Assembly: GCF_004769635.1 (NCBI RefSeq)
Contig: NZ_RQGH01000009.1
Coordinates: forward strand, 186,001-250,000
Direction of reading: 5' to 3'
DNA length: 64,000 nt
Origin: Leptospira jelokensis
GTDB taxonomy: Bacteria > Spirochaetota > Leptospiria > Leptospirales > Leptospiraceae
Of this stretch, positions 27,117-35,820 are shown one piece after another (the stretch's first letter is position 1; every line of letters starts with the position of its first letter). The notes below the pieces were generated by a model. The model worked only from the letters and a program-made list of their open reading frames with translations, was not told the DNA's origin and did not search any database. A program made the position numbers and the translations under genes.

Positions 27117-29870
27117 TCAACCGAGCCCTAATTCTTTTGTTACCTTTACCTTTCTTTGGCGAATTTCTTCCGGAGATTCTTCTTTTAGAATTTCGTCTGG
27201 TTTGATTTTGAAGATGGCTTGCGCCTTTGTCACAATCTTTCCATCGGAATCCACCATCAAATTTTTCACCACGGTTCCACTCACTGGCGCAAGGATTTTG
27301 TTAAACATCTTCATCACTTCAATGATAAAGAGTGGTTGTCCTGCTTGGAAGTGGTCCCCTTCATTCACAAGTGGTGGAAGGTTTGGAGCTTCTTTTGAGT
27401 AGAACATACCACCCATTGGAGCCACAATTTCATCACCTGACATCTTTGGTGGAGGGTTTAGAGTTTTAATGAAAGCATCTCTTGTATCTTTATTTTTAAA
27501 CTCATCAGGGACAACACCATCCAAATCCGCATTCACATCCAAACCAAAAAAGTTGGATTTGATTCCGATTTTTGGAAGTAATAGTAAGGTTTCAAGTCCT
27601 GCTTGGAATCCGTTATGGCTTGCTTTTACTTTTTCCCAAAGATCATCTGAAATTTCTTTGGAAGGATTTTTTCCTTTGGCAAATGCTTCGGAAATCTCTT
27701 TCCAGTTTTTGAATCCAGTACGTTTGGAAAACTCTGCATAAAATTCTTTTGCTTCAATCAGTAATTTTTCATCGTGGTCCCAAATCTTTTCCGAACTTGC
27801 TTTTTGTTCCGTTGTATCTAAATTTAAATAATAGTACAAGGAATCTAAAAATTGGATTGGATTTTCATTGAAACTTACATTGTTTCCACTGCGAGTCCAA
27901 AGTTTTCCATCAAAGAATCCAAGAAAACCACCGAGTAGGTGCGGGTTTGCAAGTAATCTTTCCATTGGTCTCACAACCAATGTCATTTTTTTACCGAGGA
28001 TTTTTTTTAGGTCGGCATCAGCTGCTTTTGTTTTTTCTGACCAAAGGTATTCCAAATCCAAATCATTGATAATGGATTGCAAGGCACCAATCCCTGCCAA
28101 ATAGGAAATCATAAATGCAGTGGATGGTTTGAACATTGCATCCTTACCCAAAATCCATTGGATGAGACCGTAGTGGACAAGTAAGTTTGTTTCTAGGTTT
28201 TGACCCCTAAGCTCTGTTTTGCGAAGGATGTTGCCTAAAATTTCAAGGTTTTCAGTTCGGCTATTTCCATAGGAAACAATGAGTGCTACGTTTGAATCAT
28301 AAGCACCTGCCAAATTGTAGTGCACAAAGGCACCTGTATCAGGGTTACGCGTACAGATCCCTTGGTCATCACGAATCTCTTCCGGGAGAGGGTTTGACCA
28401 GTTTTGGATGATCCCACCAGCATGTGGTTGGAGGGCACGGTTTGTTGCATTGATCCGTACTTCCGCACCCGATACATTTCGGACAATCCGTTCTGGTTTT
28501 GGAACTCTTGGTCCGTGGATGGACAAAACTGCCATTGCTTCCACGAGGGAATCAATGTAGAAGAAGTCGTTTGGATCATTTGGATTTGTGAACTTCATCT
28601 TGTATACCATCTCGGTCACACGGTGTTCCACCTGGATCCGAGTGTTCACTTCCATAAAAAAGAAACTATTCCCTTCTACGATACACTCAAAAGTTGAAAC
28701 GGAGTTAAGACGAATCGCCTTTCCAAACACTTCTGCTTGGTGTTCCATATCCTTTAAGGTTTGGACATCCTTTTCAAGGATGGCAGCTTTTTTAGGATTG
28801 GAAGAACGAACAAGGTCTGCTTCTTTTTCTAAGAGTTCTACAGTTTGTGAAATCTCTAACAATTTTTGTTCGTGCATCTGTAAGGAACAATCACGACCAC
28901 CAAGTGATAAAGACCACTCCCCGTTTCCAATCATTTGGATTTCATTATGGCGAGTGTTTTCGATATTGAGTTCGATGAGAAAGTTTCTGTTGGAACCAAC
29001 TGCAGTGACTTTGGATTCAGCTAAAATTTCCATTACCGCCGATTCAATTTCTCCTTTGGAAGAAATCACACGTTGGCCTTTTCCACCACCACCGCCAATG
29101 TATTTGAATCGAATTCGTTTTCCTGGGTATTTTTTCCAGATATCTTCACATAAAATTTCTGATTCTTTTTGCAGATCAGGGATCGATGTGATGTCGATGG
29201 TTTTTTCATAAGAAAGTTGCAATAAGATTTCTGCATTGTCTTCCAATGACTTTTTCTCATCAAATTGGAAGTTTAAGTTATTTTCTTTTGCTACTTTAAG
29301 GAGACCGTCTTTGGAATTACCAGTTTTACGAAGTAAGGCAAGGGCTGTGATATTGTCCACACCCGGTGTTACGGATACATTCAAACTACGTGCCAGTTTT
29401 TTTGCTTCGTCTTTTGCACCAGCTCCCTTTGCTACATGGGAACTTGGTCCCATAAAGATGATCCCCGCTTTTTCGATGGCTTCAATGAACTCAGCATCTT
29501 CTGCCATAAATCCGTAACCAGCAAAGATATGAGAGTATCCATTGTCTTTTGCGATCCCTATGATTTGGTGGATGCGCTCTTCTTTTTCTTCCTTCCCTGC
29601 TCCCATATAATCAGGAACGCGGTGGATGTTTTCTGGAAAACGGAAGTTACGAAGTTCTGGTGCGAGTGCCTTTGGGTACACAATGGAATCTTTTTCCGAA
29701 AGTAAAATTCCATATTCTTTCACGCCAATGGCATCAAAGACATCCATGGTTTCCTTACGAACAGGGCCACGGCAAACAATGAGGCATTTGATGGATTCCA
29801 CAGTAAAGGAACGAATCCATGCGGACTCTGATTCTTGGAACTGAATGCGTTTTAAATTCTTATCTAACAT
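27117..29870 (-). CDS. Acyl-CoA carboxylase alpha subunit (biotin carboxylase plus BCCP), enlarged
   Basis: The 917-residue protein combines a biotin carboxylase domain with a C-terminal biotinyl domain. The BC part shows FAGYGFMAEDAEF and MGPSSHVAKGAGAKDEAKKLA, the Gly-rich ATP loop GGGGGKGQRV, and the FFFMEVNTRIQVEHRVTEM active site. The biotin acceptor Lys is in EVMKM (about residue 852). Between KKLA and the Gly loop lies an insertion of about 70 residues not found in ordinary AccC, and the region between BC and BCCP is long. With the adjacent carboxyltransferase it should carboxylate acetyl-, propionyl- or methylcrotonyl-CoA; which one is not clear from sequence. It begins five bases after the partner gene. 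Confidence 0.85.
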   Translation of the reverse strand: MLDKNLKRIQFQESESAWIRSFTVESIKCLIVCRGPVRKETMDVFDAIGVKEYGILLSEKDSIVYPKALAPELRNFRFPENIHRVPDYMGAGKEEKEERIHQIIGIAKDNGYSHIFAGYGFMAEDAEFIEAIEKAGIIFMGPSSHVAKGAGAKDEAKKLARSLNVSVTPGVDNITALALLRKTGNSKDGLLKVAKENNLNFQFDEKKSLEDNAEILLQLSYEKTIDITSIPDLQKESEILCEDIWKKYPGKRIRFKYIGGGGGKGQRVISSKGEIESAVMEILAESKVTAVGSNRNFLIELNIENTRHNEIQMIGNGEWSLSLGGRDCSLQMHEQKLLEISQTVELLEKEADLVRSSNPKKAAILEKDVQTLKDMEHQAEVFGKAIRLNSVSTFECIVEGNSFFFMEVNTRIQVEHRVTEMVYKMKFTNPNDPNDFFYIDSLVEAMAVLSIHGPRVPKPERIVRNVSGAEVRINATNRALQPHAGGIIQNWSNPLPEEIRDDQGICTRNPDTGAFVHYNLAGAYDSNVALIVSYGNSRTENLEILGNILRKTELRGQNLETNLLVHYGLIQWILGKDAMFKPSTAFMISYLAGIGALQSIINDLDLEYLWSEKTKAADADLKKILGKKMTLVVRPMERLLANPHLLGGFLGFFDGKLWTRSGNNVSFNENPIQFLDSLYYYLNLDTTEQKASSEKIWDHDEKLLIEAKEFYAEFSKRTGFKNWKEISEAFAKGKNPSKEISDDLWEKVKASHNGFQAGLETLLLLPKIGIKSNFFGLDVNADLDGVVPDEFKNKDTRDAFIKTLNPPPKMSGDEIVAPMGGMFYSKEAPNLPPLVNEGDHFQAGQPLFIIEVMKMFNKILAPVSGTVVKNLMVDSDGKIVTKAQAIFKIKPDEILKEESPEEIRQRKVKVTKELGLG

Positions 29871-29875
29871 GGAAA

Positions 29876-31522
29876 TTATTCAAACTCCCTTTGAGGTCCG
29901 GACATTTCCGCCGGTTTGTATTTGGACATGAGAAAACTCAAGTTTTTGGATAGAACATTACGAGTGTAACCTGGTAAAATGATAGAAGAAACAGATCCAA
30001 GCGAAAGGGCTTCTTTTGGATTCATCAGTTCTTTTTCATACCGTTGGCCGATTTCAAAAAGTTTTGCATCGCGAGTTGCGGCTGCTTCTTTTTCGCTCAT
30101 ACCTTTTTTGATATTTGCCAAAAATTCTTTTTGAACATTTGTGATCTCATCTTTGTAGACATACTCTTTTCCTGCAGGGCCCATAACGGCAATCCTTGCA
30201 GTGGGAAGAGCAAATACCATGGATGCTCCCGTAAAATAGGAGTTAAATGTTGCATAAGCTCCACCAAACGCATTTCGGATGATGAGTGTGAGCCTAGGGG
30301 TACGAAGGTCAATGATGGAATCGAGGAGTTTTCGTCCTTCGAGAACAATTCCATTGTGTTCTTGGTCACGACCTGGTAAAAATCCAGTGGTGTCTTCTAC
30401 AAACACCATTGGGATATTGTAGAGGTTACAGAAACGAACAAATCGAGTCCCTTTGCGTGAGGCTCCAATGTCAATTTGGCCTGAAGACACAGCCGAGTTA
30501 TTGGCAAGAAATCCAACGACATGGCCACCAATCCTTCCAAAGGCAGTCACGATGTTACGCGCCCTTTGCGGTTGGAGTTCAAAGAACTCACCATGGTCAC
30601 AGATTTGTTGTAAGTAAAGAGTGATGTCGAAAGGAGTGTTCATCCCAGTAGGAGAATTAAACGTTTTACGGAAAAGGATATCTTCTTCGTAAATGAATCG
30701 GTCCACTGGGTCGGAGGTTGGGTAAAAAGGCGCAAAACTATGGTTATTGTCCGGAAGGTAAGATAACAATCGAATCGCTGTACGCAGTGATCCTAACTCG
30801 TCCCCTGTCACAAGGTCCACCACTCCTGATTGGCCGTGGACTTTTGGTCCACCTAAGTCTTCTGCAGAGATATCTTCCCCAAGGACTGACTTTACAACAC
30901 CAGGTCCAGTGAGACCAAAAAAGGTTCCATCACATTGGATCATAAAAGACCCTTGGCGAGGCAGGTATGCCCCACCACCAGCGTTAAACCCAAACATAAG
31001 CATCACAGATGGAACAACCCCACTGATTTTACGGAGTGCTGTGAACGCTTCCGAGTATCCGTCAAGCCCACCCACACCTGCTGGCACATAGGCACCTGCG
31101 GAGTCGTTCATCCCGATAAGTGGGATGCCGTGAGTTCCTGCCATTTGGATGAGGCGAGCCAATTTACTACCGTTTGTCGCATCCATGGAACCTGCGCGGA
31201 GTGTAAAATCATGCCCATAAACCGCCACATCGCGGCCTTTGATATTTAAAATTCCTGTGACAATGGAAGCACCATCTAAATTGGGACCCCAGTTTTGGTA
31301 GGTGATGTTTGGTTCTTCGTCTGTGAGGACTTTGATCCTTTCCCAAACAGTCATCCTGTTTTTGGAATGTTGGACACGAATTCTGTCCTCACCACCGCCA
31401 AGAAACGGTTTCTCGATTAATTCCTTACCGAGTTTGAGAGCATCATCATAAATGCCGGTTTTGGTCTCCGGAGCCTTGGATTCTTTGAACGGGTTGTTTA
31501 GGGAATACTGCATGGTTTCCAT
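29876..31522 (-). CDS. Acyl-CoA carboxylase carboxyltransferase subunit
   Basis: This 548-residue protein has the two crotonase-like halves of the beta subunits of propionyl-, methylcrotonyl- or acetyl-CoA carboxylases. Visible blocks are [37 protein letters not shown] and [13 protein letters not shown] (N-half), and [30 protein letters not shown] and [12 protein letters not shown] (C-half). Biotin-carried carboxyl is transferred to the acyl-CoA. I chose the ATG at 31522; longer upstream frame overlaps the STAS gene. It forms an operon with the alpha subunit downstream (gap of five bases) and possibly with the signalling genes upstream (gap of 47 bases). Confidence 0.9.
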   Translation of the reverse strand: METMQYSLNNPFKESKAPETKTGIYDDALKLGKELIEKPFLGGGEDRIRVQHSKNRMTVWERIKVLTDEEPNITYQNWGPNLDGASIVTGILNIKGRDVAVYGHDFTLRAGSMDATNGSKLARLIQMAGTHGIPLIGMNDSAGAYVPAGVGGLDGYSEAFTALRKISGVVPSVMLMFGFNAGGGAYLPRQGSFMIQCDGTFFGLTGPGVVKSVLGEDISAEDLGGPKVHGQSGVVDLVTGDELGSLRTAIRLLSYLPDNNHSFAPFYPTSDPVDRFIYEEDILFRKTFNSPTGMNTPFDITLYLQQICDHGEFFELQPQRARNIVTAFGRIGGHVVGFLANNSAVSSGQIDIGASRKGTRFVRFCNLYNIPMVFVEDTTGFLPGRDQEHNGIVLEGRKLLDSIIDLRTPRLTLIIRNAFGGAYATFNSYFTGASMVFALPTARIAVMGPAGKEYVYKDEITNVQKEFLANIKKGMSEKEAAATRDAKLFEIGQRYEKELMNPKEALSLGSVSSIILPGYTRNVLSKNLSFLMSKYKPAEMSGPQREFE

Positions 31523-31569
31523 AAGTTTTTTTCCAATGTTTTGTTTAGGATCACTTAGAAAAGTGATTT

Positions 31570-31911
31570 TTACTTTAAAGCTGCGTCTAAATCCGGATAA
31601 ATTGTGAATAACTGCTGCATCCCGATGATATCGAAAACTTTTTCGACTGCAGGTTGTAATCCACAAATGGAAATGCTGATTTTCTGCTCTTGGCAATGCC
31701 TAAGGGTTGTGACAAGGAGGCGAAGTCCTGCGGAGGAAATGAAAGGCACTTCACTCAAATTAAAAATCACGGATTTACCAGAGGAACTCACTAGGTTTAG
31801 CAAATCCTTTTCAATTTTATGTGTGTTGTGAACGTCCAAATTGCCTTGGACATGCACAACCATCTTATTTTCCAGCTCTTCCGACCGAATTCCAATTTTA
31901 TCTTCGTTCAT
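31570..31911 (-). CDS. STAS domain anti-anti-sigma-type protein
   Basis: The 113-residue protein is a STAS domain. [25 protein letters not shown] holds the conserved phosphorylatable Ser in the SSAG motif, and [22 protein letters not shown] is the typical N-terminal strand pair. Its start overlaps the stop of the upstream phosphatase/kinase gene by four bases, so the pair is translationally coupled. The natural reading is a partner switch: the neighbouring RsbW-like domain phosphorylates it and the PP2C domain removes the phosphate. What it binds next (a sigma factor or another target) is unknown. Confidence 0.88.
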   Translation of the reverse strand: MNEDKIGIRSEELENKMVVHVQGNLDVHNTHKIEKDLLNLVSSSGKSVIFNLSEVPFISSAGLRLLVTTLRHCQEQKISISICGLQPAVEKVFDIIGMQQLFTIYPDLDAALK

Positions 31912-34655
31912 ACGATTGTTTTCTCCAAATAGGTTATGTTTTGTTTCCCATTGTACTCATATGAAACTTTGTCCATAAGGGTTTCCATGAGATAAACGCC
32001 AAATCCTCCCTTTCGTTCGCCTTTCAAATTGGCTTCCACGGAAGGTTTCGGAACTTTTTTTCTGTCGAAGGGTTTCCCTTCATCTACGAGAACAATTTTT
32101 AACTTATCACCGATCAGCTCAAATTTACATTCAAACTTTGGGTTTTGAAGTTCTGTATCTTTATAACTATGCATCACGATGTTTGTCGCTGCTTCATCCA
32201 AAGATATTAAGATGTCATCAAAGGCAAAAGGTTTTGTGATTTTGGATTCTAAATGTTCTGAAATAAAATCACGGAGTTTGGGAATTTCATTTGGATGTGC
32301 ATCAAAGGTTTTTACCATTTCAAAACTCGTCACCTCTGCAAATTTTAATACCATTACCGTAAAATCATCATATTGTTCTTCCGAACGGGAAAAGGAACGA
32401 ATGTCGTCATATACCGATTCTACGATTTTTTGAGACGGCTCATACCTTCTTTGGATGATAAAATCAATAAACCTATCGAGTCCATACTCTTCCCCATCGG
32501 GACTTTTTTCCTCAATGGCTCCATCTGTATAAAAAACCAAAATATCCCCAGGCTCTAATTGGATCTCACCACCCTGGTAGTTCGTATGAGGGACCACACC
32601 AAGGGGTGCCCCTTTTCCTTTTAGGAGTTCAAAACTTCCATCACTTCGGATCCAAATTTGGTCATTGTGGCCAGCTGAGGCAAATTTTAAAGTGCGGGTT
32701 TTCCTTTGGTAATTGACAAGGAACAGTGTCACAAACATCCCTGATTGGCTATCTTCATAAATCAATTGGTTTGCGCGAAAAAGGAGTTCGGAAGGGGGCA
32801 GGTCCGTTGTTCTAGAAAGTGTCCGTATGATGGAACTAGACATCGCCATAAAAATTGCCGCAGGTAAACTTTTCCCAGACACGTCGGCAACAAGGAATGA
32901 AAACTGTTCATCTCCAAAAGCATGGAAATCGTAAAAATCACCTGACACTTCTTTGGCGGCAACTGACATCACACCCAAATCAAAGAGAGGTGATTGTATC
33001 AATGCATTCGGCAAAATATTGTTTTGGATTTTTCTTGTGATCTCGATTTCTTTTTCTATCGATTTTTTTGTAATGATTTCTTGGTTGAGTTTTAAGTTTT
33101 CGTATGCTTTGGCCAGTGGTGATGATAATGTTTTTAACATCCGCAGGTCAGTTTCATTGAACGAATGAGCCGAATGTTTCCCACTGACGTAAAGGGCAGC
33201 TCGTAAATTCCCTCCCCGCGGTGCAATGGGTAAAATGAGAAAATTTTTCTTTAAAGTATAAAATTCTAACTCTAAAAACGATTCCTCGAGTTGCGGTGTG
33301 ACAACAGCCATCCGAGGATTTCCCGATTCCATAAGGCTTAAAAACAAACGGCTTTCAAACATCGGAAAAAATGATTCTCTCACAATCCCAAGTTGCCTTG
33401 CATACACTTGGATTCTGTTTTTGTTTTTTTCCTCGATGATGACCATCCCCGCATCTTCGCATGACAACTCTTTGGTGAGAATGCTAAGGGTTTTTGACAT
33501 AAGACCCAACTCGTCATGGGACTCAAGAACGGCCTGCCCTAAATCAAAAATGGATTCAAGGGTGCTTAATTTTTGTTTGAGTTCGAGGTTCGTGATGTTT
33601 AGGTTTTCAAGTAACCTCGTTTTTTGGATAGCAACCGCACAAGCACTGGAAAAAGAAAGGAAGGTATCGATATCGTCCTGGCTAAAATTATTACGATCGA
33701 TGGTATTGATGGCTTCAATCACACCAATCACTTCGTCACCCACAATAAGGGGACTTGCCAAAATATTTCTTGTGACAAAGTTCGATGCTTTATCTACGTC
33801 TCGGAACACCCTATCATCATTTTGTGCATCATTGATGATCATCGGTTGTTTTGTAACAGCCACAGTCCCCGCAATCCCTTGGCCCACAGGTACTTTGATT
33901 TTGGAAACCTCTTCTCTTTTTTCACCAGTAACAGTATGAAAAACTAAAAATTCTTTTTTTTCATCTAAGAGAAGCAGTGAACTTGCTTCTGTCCGAAATA
34001 CAGACTTTGCCGATTCCATCACCATCACAAGAACGTGTTCCAAATCCACACTCGTATTGATGAGGACTGCAACGCGGATGATTTCTTCTAAGAAGTATTG
34101 CAACCTATTATTATTATTGTGGATATTGGCATTATCAATGAGAAGTAAAACTGAAGTTGTTAAGGAATTAAAAAACTGTGGTTCCTCTTCTGAAAACACA
34201 GTGTCTTTAAATAGTGCATTTAAATTCGCACTAAAATAGTTGATTAAATCTAAATCTTGTTCAGAAAAATTTTGAAAATGTTTGATGCCTTCGAGAACGA
34301 GTACACCGAGTGCCATGTCCCCGATTTCATCTCCCAAATAACAGGCAATATATGACTCCGAAACAGGAGCTTCGTTTGGATCCAAAGTTGTTCCTTTTTT
34401 AACAAGGATACTTTTTTTGGATTTAAACACATGTTTGGCGATCTTACCTGCATTGATTTTGTCTTGGATGAGTCCAATCCGGCTTAAATTCCCTCTTTCG
34501 TTGCGAACATAAATGGCGGCTGATTTTGCTGATACAAATCGTTTTGCCTGCCCTAGGATAAAATGGTATACATCGTCAAGTTCGGATGAGGAGGAAAGAT
34601 AAAATCCGCCATCTTTGTTTTTTAAGATAATTGGCGGAAGGGAATTTGGTTTCAA
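31908..34655 (-). CDS. GAF-PP2C phosphatase fused to RsbW-like kinase
   Basis: The 915-residue cytosolic protein holds three GAF domains (about 20-160, 195-350, 370-525), a SpoIIE/PP2C serine phosphatase (about 555-765: SGDFYDF, VADVSGKSLPAA, FYTDGAIEE, QYDDFTVMVL) and a C-terminal HATPase of the anti-sigma kinase type (about 785-910: ISLDEAATNIVMHSY, VDEGKPFD, GGFGVYLM). Fusion of RsbU-like phosphatase and RsbW-like kinase in one chain means both opposing activities sit together, with GAF domains as sensory input. The neighbouring STAS gene is the obvious substrate. Preceded four bases upstream by a small coiled-coil gene. Confidence 0.9.
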   Translation of the reverse strand: MKPNSLPPIILKNKDGGFYLSSSSELDDVYHFILGQAKRFVSAKSAAIYVRNERGNLSRIGLIQDKINAGKIAKHVFKSKKSILVKKGTTLDPNEAPVSESYIACYLGDEIGDMALGVLVLEGIKHFQNFSEQDLDLINYFSANLNALFKDTVFSEEEPQFFNSLTTSVLLLIDNANIHNNNNRLQYFLEEIIRVAVLINTSVDLEHVLVMVMESAKSVFRTEASSLLLLDEKKEFLVFHTVTGEKREEVSKIKVPVGQGIAGTVAVTKQPMIINDAQNDDRVFRDVDKASNFVTRNILASPLIVGDEVIGVIEAINTIDRNNFSQDDIDTFLSFSSACAVAIQKTRLLENLNITNLELKQKLSTLESIFDLGQAVLESHDELGLMSKTLSILTKELSCEDAGMVIIEEKNKNRIQVYARQLGIVRESFFPMFESRLFLSLMESGNPRMAVVTPQLEESFLELEFYTLKKNFLILPIAPRGGNLRAALYVSGKHSAHSFNETDLRMLKTLSSPLAKAYENLKLNQEIITKKSIEKEIEITRKIQNNILPNALIQSPLFDLGVMSVAAKEVSGDFYDFHAFGDEQFSFLVADVSGKSLPAAIFMAMSSSIIRTLSRTTDLPPSELLFRANQLIYEDSQSGMFVTLFLVNYQRKTRTLKFASAGHNDQIWIRSDGSFELLKGKGAPLGVVPHTNYQGGEIQLEPGDILVFYTDGAIEEKSPDGEEYGLDRFIDFIIQRRYEPSQKIVESVYDDIRSFSRSEEQYDDFTVMVLKFAEVTSFEMVKTFDAHPNEIPKLRDFISEHLESKITKPFAFDDILISLDEAATNIVMHSYKDTELQNPKFECKFELIGDKLKIVLVDEGKPFDRKKVPKPSVEANLKGERKGGFGVYLMETLMDKVSYEYNGKQNITYLEKTIV

Positions 34656-34659
34656 TGGT

Positions 34660-34971
34660 TTAATCTTTGCTAAACTTTAAAGATTCTTCTCTCAGTTTAC
34701 GATTGGCATCTTCGAGGGATTTGATTTTGTCAAAGGCTGACATTAATTCGTCACGGCTTAAATTGGAAACCATTGTGCTTGCTTCTACCGTTTCTTTCGC
34801 TTCTCTTAGTTCTACTCGTGAATAATCGATGATTTGTTCATACATACGAATGATTTCGTCTGCGTTTGCTAATTCTTGTTCATTGAGCCTAAGAACTTTT
34901 TCATACCCTTTGATGATATCCGATTGGATTTTCAATTTTTTAGTGAGTTCTTCTACCGTATCTTGTCCCAT
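34660..34971 (-). CDS. Small coiled-coil protein upstream of partner-switch genes
   Basis: The 103-residue protein is almost entirely helical and heptad-like (LTKKLKIQSDIIKGYEKVLR, LANADEIIRMYEQIIDYSRVEL, LEDANRKLREES). I do not recognise a family. Its stop lies four bases before the phosphatase/kinase start, so it is very likely co-expressed and could be a scaffold or regulator of that protein. The ATG at 34971 is the first in frame; tRNA-Ala lies beyond it on the other strand. Confidence 0.65.
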   Translation of the reverse strand: MGQDTVEELTKKLKIQSDIIKGYEKVLRLNEQELANADEIIRMYEQIIDYSRVELREAKETVEASTMVSNLSRDELMSAFDKIKSLEDANRKLREESLKFSKD

Positions 34972-35046
34972 AAAGTTCGTGGTTCCTTAGCCATTTTGGG
35001 ATTCTGTTGACAGACAAACGCATTCTCACACCTTGGATTAGCACAA

Positions 35047-35119
<73 letters not shown>

Positions 35120-35233
35120 AAATCCCTCCCGAGATTCCAACGTTTTAAGCCCATACTGTCAAATTCTTTTTCAATTGGATAGGAGTTCACTTGATCATTC
35201 AGTGACCTTTTTCAATCTATTCCATATTAGATT

Positions 35234-35773
35234 ATGGCAGTACGTAAAATTCTGAAAATTGGGAACCCACTCCTTCGTCAAACGAGTGAAGATGTCACCG
35301 AATCCGAAATCCAAACCAAAGATTTCAAAAAACTGATCCGAGATATGTTCGAAACGATGCGCCATGCCGACGGTGTGGGTCTTGCCGCCCCACAAATTGG
35401 TGTTTTGAAAAAATTAGTGGTCGTGGGTCAAGAGGATGACAACGAACGTTATCCAGGAACCCCCGAAGTTCCAAACCAAATCATCATCAATCCAGAGATC
35501 ACTCCATTAAGTCCACCTGGCGATGGGTTCTGGGAAGGTTGTTTGTCTGTCCCTGGTATGCGTGGGTATGTGGAAAGACCAAACAAAATTCGTATGAAAT
35601 GGCGGGATGAAAACTTCACTGAACATGACGAAATCATTGAAGGTTACAGAGCCATCGTATTACAACATGAATGTGACCATTTGTTTGGTGTCTTGTATGT
35701 TGATCGTCTGAAGAGCACAAAGTTGTTTGGTTTCAATGATGACATTGATACCGCAGGCAAATTGTTGGATTAA
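35234..35773 (+). CDS. def: Peptide deformylase
   Basis: The 179-residue metalloenzyme removes the formyl group from nascent proteins. All three family motifs are present: [16 protein letters not shown] (metal Cys) and QHECDHL (two metal His and catalytic Glu). The sequence is very close in memory to the structurally known Leptospira enzyme ([44 protein letters not shown]), which supports the genus call. The ATG at 35234 places the conserved start MAVRKIL at the N-terminus; the ribosome-binding site is weak. Confidence 0.96.
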   Translation: MAVRKILKIGNPLLRQTSEDVTESEIQTKDFKKLIRDMFETMRHADGVGLAAPQIGVLKKLVVVGQEDDNERYPGTPEVPNQIIINPEITPLSPPGDGFWEGCLSVPGMRGYVERPNKIRMKWRDENFTEHDEIIEGYRAIVLQHECDHLFGVLYVDRLKSTKLFGFNDDIDTAGKLLD

Positions 35774-35820
35774 GTTTATCTCGATTGAATTTGTAAGTTT
35801 AGTCACTTGCAGGAGTTTGT

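Noticed and set aside
28588..29211. 207-codon open frame on the + strand inside the carboxylase gene
   Set aside because: Antisense to the biotin carboxylase domain; no family pattern and no ribosome-binding site.
33298..33939. 213-codon open frame on the + strand
   Set aside because: Antisense to the GAF region of the phosphatase/kinase gene, whose frame is clearly coding.
35007..35040. Promoter for tRNA-Ala from TTGACA at 35007
   Set aside because: No acceptable -10 box at 15-19 bases; the closest candidate is 22 bases away.
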